A stretch of 31,074 bases of DNA from Haplomitrium mnioides (GCA_049999725.1 JBNGIS010036481.1:1-31074); one strand, 5' to 3'. Shown: positions 1-10,316, counted from the stretch's first letter. The notes: generated from the letters alone by a model not told the origin. Made by a program: numbers and translations.

Positions 1-912
1 CTTTGTCGAAAGTACGTTTCTCTTACAGTTTTCAAAAAATCTGTCTTGCACAACGACAAGCAATTATTTCGACAACAAGAAATTCCCTTCAATCTAGAAA
101 TGGACATTGGATCCAGCTTTTTCTTCACAAAGCTCTCGTCATGATGGACTTTCCACAAAGAGTTTTTGCGTAAGGTGTTTACCCGTTTGGGTTTTGGCCG
201 TGATAAAGAATTCTTATGTTGGACTGGACGATTCGGTCCGCAAGCGAATCCAGCAATAGGAGATAATTCATCCTGAAGATCTTGGTCGTCATCGTGAACA
301 NNNNNNNNNNNNNNNNNNNNNNNNNNNNNNNNNNNNNNNNNNNNNNNNNNNNNNNNNNNNNNNNNNNNNNNNNNNNNNNNNNNNNNNNNNNNNNNNNNNN
401 GGTGCAACTTGAAAAGAAATCACTCGTTGTTTAAGTGGTGTTATCAGGGAGAGTGGCTCATCTCCAAAATAAAAACTGTCCAGAGATTGTATGTTGTTTG
501 TGTTTTGAATAGACACACTTTTATCATCAATATCGACGTCTCCCTCAGATGTGGACGAAGAAAGCTCTACAATCGTATGAAATCTCTTTGTTGTGTCTTT
601 TTTTTCAGATATTTTAGAACATTCAGAAGAAAGATTCAACTTTGCCCGCTTGATGGGTAGCAAAGATCTTTTGCTGGATGAAGATTGTTTCTTTAGATCT
701 TTGTGAGCACTGAGTTCCCTCTTTGATCCTTTGTGCACAAAATGTTGAGTCGTTAATCCTATGCGCGCATTGGATTCACTCCTTGACCCTATGCGCGCAT
801 AGGGTTGAGTCCCTAATCCTATGCGCAAATGGAGTTCACTTTCTCGATCTTTCTTGCCGGAGCTATCTAATTCAACAAAAGTCGTCTTTTTCCCTAACAT
901 GCTAGCCATCAT
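1..912 (-). CDS. Gene X: N-terminal part of a DUF7869-like transposase-type protein (partial, contains a gap)
   Basis: The minus strand is open from the ATG at 912 down to the N gap at 400-301, and again in a single frame from 299 to the left edge. It runs off the window, so the C-terminal domain is missing. The protein opens MMASMLGKKT, then has a 10-residue repeat rich in ARIG, a Ser/Lys-rich and acidic linker (SSSTSEGDVDIDD), and after the gap a basic region followed by a Cys cluster, CCRNNCL, near 85-60. From memory of the family, a CC-x3-CL cluster of this kind precedes DUF7869/RNase H-like domains in eukaryotic transposase-like proteins, and a decayed DUF7869-like domain does occur at 19930-20740. 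No stop is seen in about 270 codons, unlike gene A. The frame across the gap cannot be fixed because 100 N is a placeholder. Function is inferred. Confidence 0.42.
301..400. other. Assembly gap (100 N)
   Basis: Placeholder gap inside gene X. Its true length is unknown, so the reading frame cannot be carried across it. Confidence 0.95.
723..850 (-). repeat. 30-bp palindromic repeat inside coding sequence of gene X
   Basis: Four units start at 728, 758, 788 and 818, exactly 30 bp apart. Each carries a version of CCTATGCGCGCAT. Thirty bases keep the frame and give a 10-residue protein repeat (ARIGS/L...). The core TGCGCGCA palindrome is the same as in the intron arrays of gene A, but here the period is a multiple of three. 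Confidence 0.85.
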
Positions 913-1051
913 ACTTGAAGCTTTTGTAACTCCATCGCTTATCTCTCAAAAATTGACATTTGATTGAATCTCAAACTGCCTGTCAAAAGTAACACTCTTA
1001 TGTGAAGATGAATCTTGAAATTCCAATCTCTTCTTGCCTTTAAGAACTCCA
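913..1051 (-). promoter_or_regulatory. 5' leader and promoter side of gene X, cut by the LARD insertion
   Basis: This 139-bp stretch lies between the ATG of gene X and the LARD target site. Together with 11686-12246 it would have formed one short intergenic region between the divergent genes X and A. I see no clear TATA box on the X side within these 139 bp, so the X promoter probably lay on the far side of the insertion. Confidence 0.4.
1047..1051. repeat. LARD target-site duplication, left copy (CTCCA)
   Basis: CTCCA directly precedes the TGTC start of the 5' LTR. The matching CTTCA follows the 3' LTR at 11681-11685. Four of five bases agree and the single difference is a C/T transition. 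Confidence 0.75.
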
Positions 1052-1355
1052 TGTCAGCCGGGTGTGTTTGAGTATTTTCATTTTTTGTAAATTTTGAGCT
1101 TCTTAGCCTGGTTGATTCCATCAGTTTGTGTTAGCCTGTTGTGTGTTGCTACATTTTATTGTTTTATTGTTGTTGTGGCAATCCTGCACCTCTCTACTCT
1201 TCCCCCTTTCCCTTCTCTTCCTTTCTTTTCTGCTTTCCCCAATGAATATCATGGATCTTGCAAATGCAAGGGGGAGCCCTGTGGAATTCAGATGAGTTAG
1301 GGAAGAAGGCTAGCAAGGGGATCAAAGGGACTTGCAGCAATTCTTAACAGAGGGA

Positions 1356-1447
1356 GATCATGACAATGGTGAGCAGAGGATTCAAGGAGAGGTTAGAAGG
1401 AGATCATGACAAGGGTGATCAGAGGATTCAAGGAGAGGTCAGAGGGA
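1356..1447 (+). repeat. 46-bp tandem repeat in 5' LTR
   Basis: GATCATGACA starts at 1356 and 1402, each followed by GGTGA/GATCAGAGGATTCAAGG-type sequence. The same 46-bp spacing occurs in the 3' LTR at 7444 and 7490, so the duplication predates this insertion. Confidence 0.75.
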
Positions 1448-2225
1448 GGTCGTCAGAGGGAGATCGTCAAAGAGAGATCAGCATAGGTCAAATGAGCCAG
1501 CCACAAGCATGGAGGAAGTCATGGAGAAGGGAGTCAACATCACTCAAAGAGGAATCACGTGAAGGGGAAGTCACAATAAGAGTTAGGGGAGGTGAAAGTG
1601 AGGGGGAGAACAGTCAAAGGAGTGCAAATGGCCATCACACGACAAGATCGGAGGTCGTAGCACTACGAGAACTTGCCCAGCGGCAACAAATGATGAACTA
1701 AGGAACATGCAGCAAGCAAAGATAGGTAAAGAAGAGGCAGTCGAATGAACTCAAGGAAGATGAGGCCCCGCGATGGGTTGCTTAGGAGAGAAGGGAAGGA
1801 GGCGCTCTATAATCGGAAGCCACATGATGCAATCGAACCAAAGGAAGGTGATCGAGGCAAAGAAATCAACACCAATGAAGAGTTCCGAAGAGTTCGAAGA
1901 GGTATGCGGAAACGTGGCGGCCCTCGCGCACTTCACGGAATCCGTCGGAGGATGTGGCAGCTCCTAAGGATCCGAAAGGTTCGACGGGGTCCAGCCTCCC
2001 TACATGGGGATCCCCATTTAAGTGGGATCCGATCAACCTCCCTATGTGGGTTCTCCACTTAACAAGAATCTGCAAAGGGGGGTTCGACGGGTCCGAAGTA
2101 ATGGCGAAATAGGGATAAGCGCAGCGGCGACTAACGAAGAGGTGACTTGTCACTATTTCGACGGCATGGAGGATTCTTTAAAGGCTAAGCGGGAAGGGCA
2201 AAGCGGCGACTGATGAAGACGTGAC

Positions 2226-2500
2226 TTGATCAAGCGACGATTCGGCCAGAACAAGATCGAAGAGGGCCAAAAGGGTGATCAAGCAAAGTTCCGGCCTGAG
2301 GAAGAAGTGAGCAACGAGCAGCCAAAAGGGCGATACATCGAAGTTCCGGCCAGAGGAAGAAGTGAGCAACGAGCAACCGAAAAGGCGATACATCGACGAT
2401 CCGGCCAGAACAAGACCAAGAGTGCCGAAAAGGTGATTGAGCGACGATTCGGCCAGAAGAAGAAGCAAGGGACCAACAGCCAAAAAGGTGACATATTGCA
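2226..2500 (+). repeat. 48-55 bp tandem repeats in 5' LTR
   Basis: GGCC(A/T)GA motifs start at 2244, 2293, 2348, 2403 and 2451, in units reading CGG-CCAGA-(GG/AC)AAGA followed by GAGCAACGAGCA and AAAGGCGATACATCGA-type sequence. The matching block in the 3' LTR is at 8825-9080. Confidence 0.75.
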
Positions 2501-2731
2501 GTTCTAGAAATGGCAAGGACGAAAGTTCGACGGGGCGACACTGAAAGTTCGAAAGGGATCAAAAAAGAGCTTGGTATAGTTCTTACATCAAGCGGAAGGA
2601 AAGTTAAGCGAAAGGAGCTTCAGGTCTTACTGCAAGTGGGTGCCGAAACGATGACAACATGTACTATTCTTACTCATCAAGAGATTTTTTTTGCGGATGA
2701 CGTACCATCCGTAGAAGAGGGTTAGCGCAGA

Positions 2732-2979
2732 TCAACTTCAGAGTCCGATCAAGGCGTTGGTCCACCTACCCCTTTGCGGAGAGGTGTCAGACGGCGCAGT
2801 GGCGGATGACGTGGCGACCGGCGGTGGTCTGAGGGATTCTCAGGGTCACCGCGGGTCAACTTCAGAGTCCGATCAAGGCGTTCGTCTGCCTACCTCTTTG
2901 CGGGGCAGCGTCGAACGGCGCAGCTGTGGATGGCGAGAAGGACACGTGGCGACCTGTGGGATTCCAAGGAGCGACAGTG
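2732..2979 (+). repeat. 124-bp tandem duplication in 5' LTR
   Basis: TCAACTTCAGAGTCCGATCA begins at 2732 and again at 2856, exactly 124 bp apart, and each copy continues into a CTTTGCGG and GGCG-rich stretch. The 3' LTR has the same 124-bp spacing (9330 and 9454). Confidence 0.8.
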
Positions 2980-3251
2980 AGGTTTCAAAGAGCAATGATG
3001 AGCTTTCGAGGAGCAACGGTGGGGTTCCAAAGGGATTTGCGGACACGTGGTGACCTGTGGGATTCCGAAGAGCGATGGTGGGATTCCGAAGAGCGACGGT
3101 GAGCTTCCGAGGAGCAACGACGGGGTTCCAAAGGGATTTGCGGACACGTGGCGACCTGTGGGATTTCGATGAGCGACAGTGGGATTCCAAAGAGTGACGG
3201 TAGGATTCCGAAGAGCGACGGCAAATTTTCGAAGGGATTCACGAACACGTG
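2943..3251 (+). repeat. 101-bp G-box repeat array in 5' LTR, three units
   Basis: Palindromic CACGTG cores lie at 2943, 3044, 3145 and 3246, each spaced exactly 101 bp, usually as ACACGTGGCGACC. Between them are about 21-bp subrepeats of GATTCCGAAGAGCGACGGT type. CACGTGGC is the classical G-box/ABRE core bound by plant bZIP and bHLH factors. A regulatory role in the LTR is an inference. The 3' LTR has only two units. Confidence 0.85.
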
Positions 3252-4697
3252 GCGAGTCGTGGAGGTCCGTGAGCGCTAGCAAAAATGTGGCAGCTTGCGA
3301 CGGGTCCTTGGACAATCGCGAGGGCAGTAGAGAGGAGAATCGACGATGATTGGGAAGCAGTCACGGGATGCGTCATGTAACCCATGCAAATCCATTTCCA
3401 AATGCATTTCTTCGAATCACCCTGCGGGAAAAATCTCTCCGACCAAATTTCAGATCTGCGCTCAACAAGAATGCTTTGAAGGAATTAAATCAAGAGTGAT
3501 ATGGGTTTGCTGGTGCGTCCAACAGCGAGGCAATCCTGATTGAAAATCTGCAAAGGAGAGCACTACGAATCGAAGGCAGGATTCAGCCAAGAGTTCTCCG
3601 AAAATCTTCCTTCCACGATTTTGAGTGCTTCAATGGGTGATCGTTGAACACGGGATGTCTGCCATGTATCAACGTGTCAAGAAACGGTTGTCAACGAGAA
3701 ATATTGCCAAAGTCCAATGAAGAGGAGTGGGTCGATCTTGATCAAGAATTCGTTCCAGTGGGACGCGCGCTGCATGGGGGGTATAGTTGGGATCGTTGCC
3801 AGATGGAGGGGGTTGTTGTTCATGCAAAATTGAGATTGGGAGACCAAAGTCAGAGAGGAAGAGGCAGCGAGGGAGAGAGGAGAGATTCTAGCCAAGATTC
3901 ATGTGTGGGGAGTAGACTCGTGCAAGGAGACCAGTGGGGTGGAGGTGGACTGGAGGGGCACTGAGAATCGCTGAGCGTGGGGGCTCTAGAGTCTCAGGCA
4001 ATCCAAGTGGACTCATCGTTGCAGGTGGACCAAGCATTTGGAGGTGGATCGCCAAGTGAATTTGAAGGGAGTCTATCGACTTGAATTCGTGGGAGGCTGC
4101 CAAAGGGGGTCTTGAGGTCGTCTCAGCTTTGTCTGTGCAGGAGCATCAATCCTAAGGGCGCTTGGGGGCGTTTCAGATCATAATTCTCAAGTGGAGTCAA
4201 GAGACGAGTGGATGTATTAGTGCCTGCGCGTTGCATAGAAGATCCAATCGAGGCTCAAGGTTGAGTGGTGGCCAGCAGTCGTGGGGACTGCCTTCCAGAG
4301 GTGGAAGTTAAAGAAATCCTCTTCCAAGCCTGAGGAAGTAAATTCAGGGCTTCTTGCGAGGGAAGTTGAAAAACTATCTGACTGAGGGTGGGTGGCTGAA
4401 GGATTGGAGGAGAACTGGAGTGGTTGATGAGAGCTGAAGGAGGATTGATAGAAAATATTGGTTCTTAAGAGGTGGAAGAAGATTGTATTGTTGGCAGGGC
4501 AGTGAGAAAGTACCAATGTTTTCCTGTTTATGTATGTTGTTTAGATTTGTGTTCTGTTTGTAGTTCTGTGATATTCTTAGTCTCAGAAGGCCTATATTTC
4601 ATTTGTCCAATCCTGAGGACACCTTGGACAGGGGAAGTCAAGACTGATTACATTGTAATTATGATAATTGAATACTAGGACCTGCTCCTTTTTGTAT

Positions 4698-4703
4698 AAT
4701 AAA
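4698..4703 (+). terminator. Candidate LTR poly(A) signal AATAAA
   Basis: AATAAA lies in TGTATAATAAAGTG about 440 bp before the LTR end. The 3' LTR has AACAAA at the same place (near 11236), so the copy that would be used for 3' end formation is mutated. Confidence 0.4.
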
Positions 4704-5153
4704 GTGATTGGGTCCAGTTCTAGACTTTGGAATTATAAGACAAAGTGGTTCAGCAGCATTACAGTCTTTTCGTGGGTGGCTTGAGGAAATGGATGTGTAT
4801 GAGCAGGTGGGTTGTTGAAGTAATCGTGGGCTAGTGGTTAGCCAATGAGGCAACCGCGAATCAACCAGAGCTCCTCAAGAGACCACTGCAGCCGAGAATC
4901 GGATGCTCTGTTCTATCTGCCCATGTCTTCCAAGTGGCACCTTTCAAGGTTAAGGCCTGAAGGAGGGGTGTGGTTGTGCTTGGGTGTGGTGGAGTGTTGT
5001 GCAGTCTTTCTTGTCTGGTAAGCAGAAGTTGGGGTCCATTCGGTGCAAAGCCCATCCCATCAAAGGTCTCGAAACACTAAGTCAGCTTTTAATCGGAGGA
5101 ACTCTGTCGAAAAAGAGTTAAGGCTCCGACCACGGGGTTGACATACATTTTTT

Positions 5154-5171
5154 TGGTGATCACGGTGGGAC
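5154..5171 (+). other. Candidate primer binding site of the LARD
   Basis: TGGTGATCACGGTGGGAC begins 10 nt after the 5' LTR end. A PBS begins TGG, complementary to the CCA tail of a tRNA, and this 18-mer is in the expected place. I cannot assign the tRNA without a tRNA set, and the 10-nt gap from the LTR is longer than usual. Confidence 0.4.
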
Positions 5172-5393
5172 AAAAGAATTCTGGAAAGCCACCTTGTTGT
5201 AATTCGTTGAGTAAACATTAGAGCAAAGAAAGGAATTCTGGAATTCTGGGAGCAGCCTAGCACTAGAAAGAAAAAGAAAGAATAAATAAATAAATAGAGA
5301 ACCAACAATTATGCATCATTCAAAGCAGCCCTGGTTTACCTGAGTTTGAGAGGAGAAGCACGCACCTAGTATAACTCACTCGCTCTCTGTGTC
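5172..5393 (+). other. LARD untranslated leader
   Basis: Sequence between the PBS candidate and the gag relic. It holds an A-rich run (5264-5300) and no convincing ORF. Confidence 0.5.
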
Positions 5394-5802
5394 CTGAAAT
5401 CTTGGGAGGAGTTCAAGGGTCAATGTCTGATGGAGTTTGAGGAGAGTGAGATTCTCACCCAGCTAGACCAGCTCAAAAAAAAGGGGGGAGTTGGTGCTCG
5501 CCTTCTTGGACAGGTTCAATGAGTTGGTTGTACAGCTCCTATGGCAGCCCACCTCGGATATGCTGTTTGGCTGGTTCATGGTAGCATTGAGGAGAAAAGA
5601 GAGAGAATGGATGGAGGTGACCAAGCCCACATGTTTCTGGGAGGCAGTTCAAGAGGCCTAGAGATGTGAGACCTATGAGGGGAGAGGGTTAGCACCATCC
5701 AAAACAGTAAAGGCAGCCAAAGAAAAGAAGAGTAAGCACCATTCTCAACGCAAACATCGGAGGAACAACCAAAGATGTGAAGAGTCAGAGGAGGGAAAGG
5801 AC
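5394..5802 (+). pseudogene. Broken gag of the LARD (retrotransposon gag domain)
   Basis: Reading from 5394 gives a pattern typical of the Ty3-gypsy Retrotrans_gag domain: a WEEFK segment, then LTQLDQLKK. The frame is then lost at the A8-G6 run (5475-5488) and picked up one frame over as LDRFNELVVQL, followed by MLFGWFMVAL and REWMEV. An in-frame TAG at 5659 and another at 5803 break the rest, which is a Lys/Arg/His-rich tail. It would have formed the capsid part of the particle. It is clearly non-functional as it stands. No zinc knuckle (CX2CX4HX4C) is seen after it. Confidence 0.7.
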
Positions 5803-5805
5803 TAG

Positions 5806-6928
5806 CTCAATGGGTACTGGACATACGTGGCAGAGGGACCAGCACAAGATCAAGTTGATCCAACGGTCTTAACAAGCGCAGATTTCAGGTCTAAATTCAG
5901 CCAACTGAATGCAGATTTGGAATTCCACAATGAGGTAGAGGTTACAAACCCTGCCTCAGAGCTGGTTTGTGTAGATAAAGACCTAGAGGAGAAGGCAAGC
6001 TGCCCTGCCACAACCAAGGACACACTTGAGGGAGAGGCCCACCCCATAGACGAAGAATTCAAGGAGGACTGTTGCTGGTTTAACCTTGAGTCAGCCCTAA
6101 AAGGGGAGTGGAACCCTGCCTTTCCAAGTGAGTGCAAGCCTGAACCAGAAGACTTGGCTGGGACAGAGCAAGAGCAAGTCTTAAAAGGGGAGTGGGAAGC
6201 TGCCCTGTCCCTTTTTGATGAATGCAGGCTTGCAAAAGAAGACCAAGGTGGGGGCAGAGCAAGAGCAGGTCTTAAAAGGGGAGTGCCCCACCAACAACTT
6301 GCACAATAGCCAAGGTGAAGACCAAGGACATGTCAAGGCTGTAGTGCACCCACAAGATGAAGAGGAGGACCGGATTGGAGCAGACCTAGAGCAAGCATTA
6401 AAAGATGGGCTCTTCAATTTTGATTTGACTAGTGGCAGCCTCCAAGACCAGCCACCCTATGCAACCAAAGGAAATCCTCATCGAGTGGGACAATGGAGGT
6501 TATCGGAGGTAGATGGGTGCAGCATCGAAGGCCAGCAACCATCTGATGTTGAAACTCAACACCAACTAGTGGAGGAAATGGACAACGCGGAAGAATGGCC
6601 AGCCTCCCCAAGGGAGCTAACCTCGAGCCTGTGCAAAAGTCTGCTCAACATAGAGGAAGATATGAAAAGCAGCCCAATAGCACTAGCCCTTGTACAGTTG
6701 TGTTATGTTCCCACACCACTCATGTGTAGTGTTGTTGTTTTTTCTTGTTTTGTTGGGTTACCTTTTGGGGGATTTTTTGTGTTGCCTCCAAAGTGGCACG
6801 AGGAAGGCCAGCAGAGTGGCTTGAAGAACATGAACAGAAGGTGGCAGCCAGGAGAGCTGCAGATCTGGGCAGGCATCCAGCCTGAACCACAATATGTTGA
6901 CTCATCTTTCATATGGGATCCAAGCTAG
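5806..6928 (+). pseudogene. Acidic repeat ORF of the LARD internal region (two frames)
   Basis: This continues the gag frame after the TAG at 5803, up to a stop at 6309; a second frame is open from 6215 to 6928. The product is Glu/Asp-rich, with repeated (A/V)LKGEW motifs. The shift from one frame to the other falls in a repeat unit that is 91 rather than a multiple of three long, so the two ORFs were probably one. The second part ends with a hydrophobic stretch (about residues 160-190 of that ORF) and then PPKWHEEG. I do not recognise a protease or polymerase. It may be a gag extension or a lineage-specific ORF. There is no ATG at the 5' end (5827 is GTG). Confidence 0.55.
6098..6290 (+). 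repeat. 84/91-bp coding repeat in the LARD ORF
   Basis: TAAAAGGGGAGTG starts at 6098, 6182 and 6273. The first step (84 bp) keeps the frame and the second (91 bp) does not, with a G-run at 6248-6254 as the likely site of the extra base. Confidence 0.75.
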
Positions 6929-7126
6929 AATTAGCCATCATGACAGTGTAGAGTTTTGGTTTGGTTGTCGTGTCATTTTTAGTCTTTTATTGGGTGAGTG
7001 GAGTTTTGTACATGGCACTGGTGACCAGGTTAACTAAAGGCCCCAACAAGGGAAGTCAGAGCGGCAGCCACGAGGAGGCTAAGAAGACCAGAAGGAGGAA
7101 GGTGTTTGCAAAGTCGCTGCACAATT
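6929..7126 (+). other. LARD 3' internal untranslated region
   Basis: About 200 bp between the last ORF and the purine tract. No ORF or motif recognised. Confidence 0.5.
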
Positions 7127-7136
7127 AAAAGAGGAG
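7127..7136 (+). other. Polypurine tract of the LARD
   Basis: AAAAGAGGAG lies 3 nt before the TGTC start of the 3' LTR. This is the expected place and composition for the plus-strand primer of an LTR retrotransposon. Confidence 0.65.
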
Positions 7137-8316
7137 TTATGTCGATCGGGTGTGTCTGGGTTTTTTCATTTTTTGTAAATTTTGAGCTTCTTAGCCTAGT
7201 TGATTCCATCAGTTTGTGTTAGCTTGTTGTGTGTTGCTACATTTTATTGTTTTATTGTTGTTGTGGCAATCCTGCACCTCTCTACTCTTCCTCCTTTCCC
7301 TTCTCTTCCTTTCTTTTCTGCTTTCCCCAATGAATATCATGAATCCTGCAAATGCAAGGGGCAGCTCTGTGGAATTCAGATGAGTCAAGGAAGAAGGCTA
7401 GCAAGGGGATCAAATGGACTTGCAGCAATTCTTGACAGAGGGAGATCATGACAAGGGTGAGCAGAGGATTCAAGGAGAGGTCAAAGTGAGATCATGACAA
7501 GGGTGATCAGAGGATTCAAGGAGAGGTCAAAGGGAGATTTTCAGAGGGAGATCGTCAAAGAGAGATCAGCAGAGGTCAAATGAGCCAGCCACCAGCGTGG
7601 AGGAAGTCATGGAGAAGGGAGTCAGCATCACTCAAAGAGGAATCACGTGAAGGGGAAGTCACAAGAAGAGTTACGGGAGGTGAAGGCGAGGGGGAGGACA
7701 GTCAGAGGAGTGCAGATGGCCATCACACGACGGGATCAGAGGTCGCAGCACTGCGAGGACCTGCCCAGCGGCAACAAACGACGAACTAAGGAACATGCAG
7801 CAGGCGAAGACAGGTAAAGAGGAGGCAGTCGGATGAACTCAAGGAAGATGAGGCCCCGCGATGGGTTGCCTAGGAGAGAAGGGAAGGAGGCGCTCCATAA
7901 TCGGAAGCCACATGATGCAATAGAACCAGAGGAAGGCAATCAAGGCGAAGAAATCAACATGAAGGAAGAGTTCCAAGGAGTCCGAAGAGGTCTGCCAAAA
8001 CGTGGCGGCCCTCGTGCACTTTACGGAATCCGTCGAAGGACGTGGCAGCTCCTAAGGGTCTGAAGGGTTCGACGGGGTCCAGCCTCCCTACATGGGGATC
8101 CTCAGTTAAGTGGGATCCAATCAGCCTGCTTACGTGAGTTCCCCACTTAACACGGATCCGCAAAGGGAGGTCCGACGGGTCTGAAGTGATGGCGAAACAA
8201 GGATAAGCAAAGCGGCGATTGACGAAGAGGTGACTTGTCACTATTCCGGCGGCATGGAGGATTTCTAAAAGGCTAAGCGAGAAGGGCGAAGCAGCGGCTG
8301 ACAAAGAGGTGACTTG

Positions 8317-8824
8317 TCACTATTATGGCGGCATGGAGGATTCCTTAAGGCAACTGCAAGGCTAAACGGGAAGGGCGAAGCAGCAACAAATCATAGTTTT
8401 GGATTTAAAGGGCTCCGTAGGGAGATGCGGAAATGTGGCAGCCCCACCGCACTTCACGGATTTAGGGACACATGGCAGTCCCAGGGAGTCTGCAGGCCTT
8501 AGCGGAAAATTGGGGAGCCCCGATTAAACGGGTTCTGATCAGCCTCCCTAAATGGGGAGCCCCTCTTAACTGGGTTCTGATCAACCACCCTACGTGGGGA
8601 GCCCATTTAACGAGGATCCGACGGGAAGCACAAACGGAGACCAAGGAATGAAAGGTGAAATGACGATCTATCGCTAATCCAACAAAGCGGGGGAAAGTTC
8701 GATAGAGTAAGATCTGAAAGTTCGACGGGAGTCTACGGTGCGCATCGTTCTTATCACAAGGGGATTGCGAATCGGCGATATAGCAAAGGTCTGACTAGAA
8801 GAAGAGCGGGGGGTGATGAAAAGG
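8317..8824 (+). other. 508-bp segment present only in the 3' LTR
   Basis: The 5' LTR passes directly from GTGACTTG to GATCAAGCGACG at about 2226. The 3' LTR has the corresponding sequences at 8316 and 8825 with 508 bp between. The extra segment contains partial copies of neighbouring LTR sequence (8300-8350 resembles 8220-8270; 8541 resembles 8083), so a deletion between dispersed repeats in the 5' LTR is the likely cause. Confidence 0.75.
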
Positions 8825-9080
8825 TGATCAGGCAACGATCCGGCCAGAACAAGATCGAAGAGGGCCAAAAGGGTGATCAAGCGAAGTTTCGGCCCGAGGA
8901 AGAAGCGAGCAACAAGCAACCAAAAGGGTGATACAGCGAAGTTTCAGCCAGAGGAAGAAGCGAGCAACGAGCAGTCGAAAGGGCAATACATCAACGATCC
9001 GGCCAGAACAAGACCAAGAGTACCGAAAAGCTGATTGAGCGACAATCCGGCCAGAAGAAGAAGCAATGAACCATCAGCTA
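8825..9080 (+). repeat. About 50-bp tandem repeats in 3' LTR
   Basis: Counterpart of 2226-2500, with repeated CGGCCAGA(A/G) and GAGCAAC motifs. Confidence 0.7.
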
Positions 9081-9329
9081 AAAGGGTGACATATCGTAGT
9101 TCCAAAAATGGCAAGGATAAAAGTTTGACGAGGCGACACTGAAAGTTTGAAAGGGATCAAAAAAGAGCTTGGTATAGTTCTTATATCAAGCGGAAGGAAA
9201 GTTAAGCGAAAGGAGCCACAGTTCTTACTGCAAGCGAGTGCCGAAATGGCAACAACAGGTATCGTTCTTACTCAGTGAGGGATTTGTTTTGCGAATGACG
9301 TGGCATCCACGGAAGAGGGTTAGCGAGGG

Positions 9330-9577
9330 TCAACTTCGGAGTCCGGTTAAGGCGTTGGTCCACCTAGCCCTTTGCGGAGAGGCGTCAGACGGCGCAGTGG
9401 CGGATGACGTGGCGACCGGAGGTGGTCCGAGGGATTCTAAGGATCAACGCGGGTCAACTTTGGAGTCCGATCAAGGCGTCGGTCCGCCAACCCCTTTGCG
9501 GGGCGGCGTCGGATGGCGTAGCTGCAGATGACGTGGCGGGAAGGACATGTGGAGACTTGTGGGATTCCGAAGAGTGA
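9330..9577 (+). repeat. 124-bp tandem duplication in 3' LTR
   Basis: TCAACTT(C/T)GGAGTCC starts at 9330 and 9454, 124 bp apart, as in the 5' LTR. Confidence 0.75.
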
Positions 9578-9753
9578 CGGTGGGATTTCGAAGAGCGACA
9601 GTGAGCTTCCGAGAAGCAACAGCGGGGTTACGAAGGGATTTGTGGACACGTGGTGACCTGTGAGATTCCAAAGAGCAACAATGGGATTCCGAAGAGCAAC
9701 GGTGGGATTCCGAAGAGCGACGACGAGTTTTCGAAGGGATTTGCGGACACGTG
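9546..9753 (+). repeat. 101-bp G-box repeat array in 3' LTR, two units
   Basis: CATGTG at 9546 (a decayed G-box) and CACGTG at 9647 and 9748, each 101 bp apart. There is one unit fewer than in the 5' LTR. Confidence 0.82.
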
Positions 9754-10280
9754 GCGACCCGTGGGGGTTCGCGAGCGCTGGCGAAAGAGTGGCGGCTTGC
9801 GGGAGGTCCTTGGATGATCGTAGGGGCAATAGCAAGGAGAATTGACGACGATTAGGAAGCAGCCACGGGATGTGTCGGGTAACCCATGCAAATCCATTTC
9901 CAAATGCATTTCTTTGAATCACCCTGCGGGAAAAATCTCTCCGACCAAATTTCAGATCTGTGCTCAACAAGAATGCTTCGAAGGAATCAAAATCGAGAGT
10001 GCTATGGGTTTGCTGATGCGTCCAATAGCAAGGTGATCCTGATCAAAAATCTGCAAAGGAGAGCACTACGAATCGAAGACAAGATTCAGCCAAGAGTTCT
10101 CCGAAAATCTTCCTTCCCCGATTTTGAGTGCTTCAATGGGTGGTCATTGAACGCAGGATATCTGCCATGTGTCAGCGTGTCAAGAAACAGTTGTCAACGA
10201 GAAATATTGCCAAAGTCCAACGAAGAGGAGCGGGTCGATCTTGATCAAGATTTCATTGCAGGAGGACACGCACTGCATGG

Positions 10281-10316
10281 CGCACGTGAACTTCGAAGTC
10301 CATGCGCGCATGGGGG
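10281..10316 (+). repeat. Single palindromic unit in the 3' LTR matching the transposon arrays
   Basis: GAACTTCGAAGTCCATGCGC followed by GCATGG, that is, one unit of the 24-bp palindromic repeat found in gene A introns. The 5' LTR lacks these 33 bp. Direct repeats GCATGG on both sides suggest that the 5' LTR lost it by slippage or recombination. Confidence 0.75.

Larger units (their letters stand above)
1052..5143 (+). repeat. 5' LTR of the LARD (4092 bp)
   Basis: Runs from TGTCAGCCGG to CGGGGTTGACA and aligns with 7140-11680 over its whole length. It starts with a T-rich and pyrimidine-rich stretch (to about 1240), then a purine- and CpG-rich middle (1300-4300) made largely of nested tandem repeats, then a more neutral 3' part with an AATAAA signal at 4698. 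Compared with the 3' LTR it lacks about 508 bp near 2226 and 33 bp near 3776, and has one more 101-bp unit near 3000. Short ORFs in it are not conserved as proteins and I do not call them genes. Confidence 0.93.

Noticed and set aside
289-912. A 207-codon ORF of gene X ending at 289
   Set aside because: It reads through 100 placeholder Ns and stops just beyond. A different frame is open from 299 to the left edge, so the apparent stop is a gap artefact.
1360-4103. Several ORFs of 60-140 codons on both strands in the LTRs
   Set aside because: They arise from tandem repeats and low stop density in GC-rich sequence. Frames overlap on both strands, and counterparts in the other LTR are shifted or broken.
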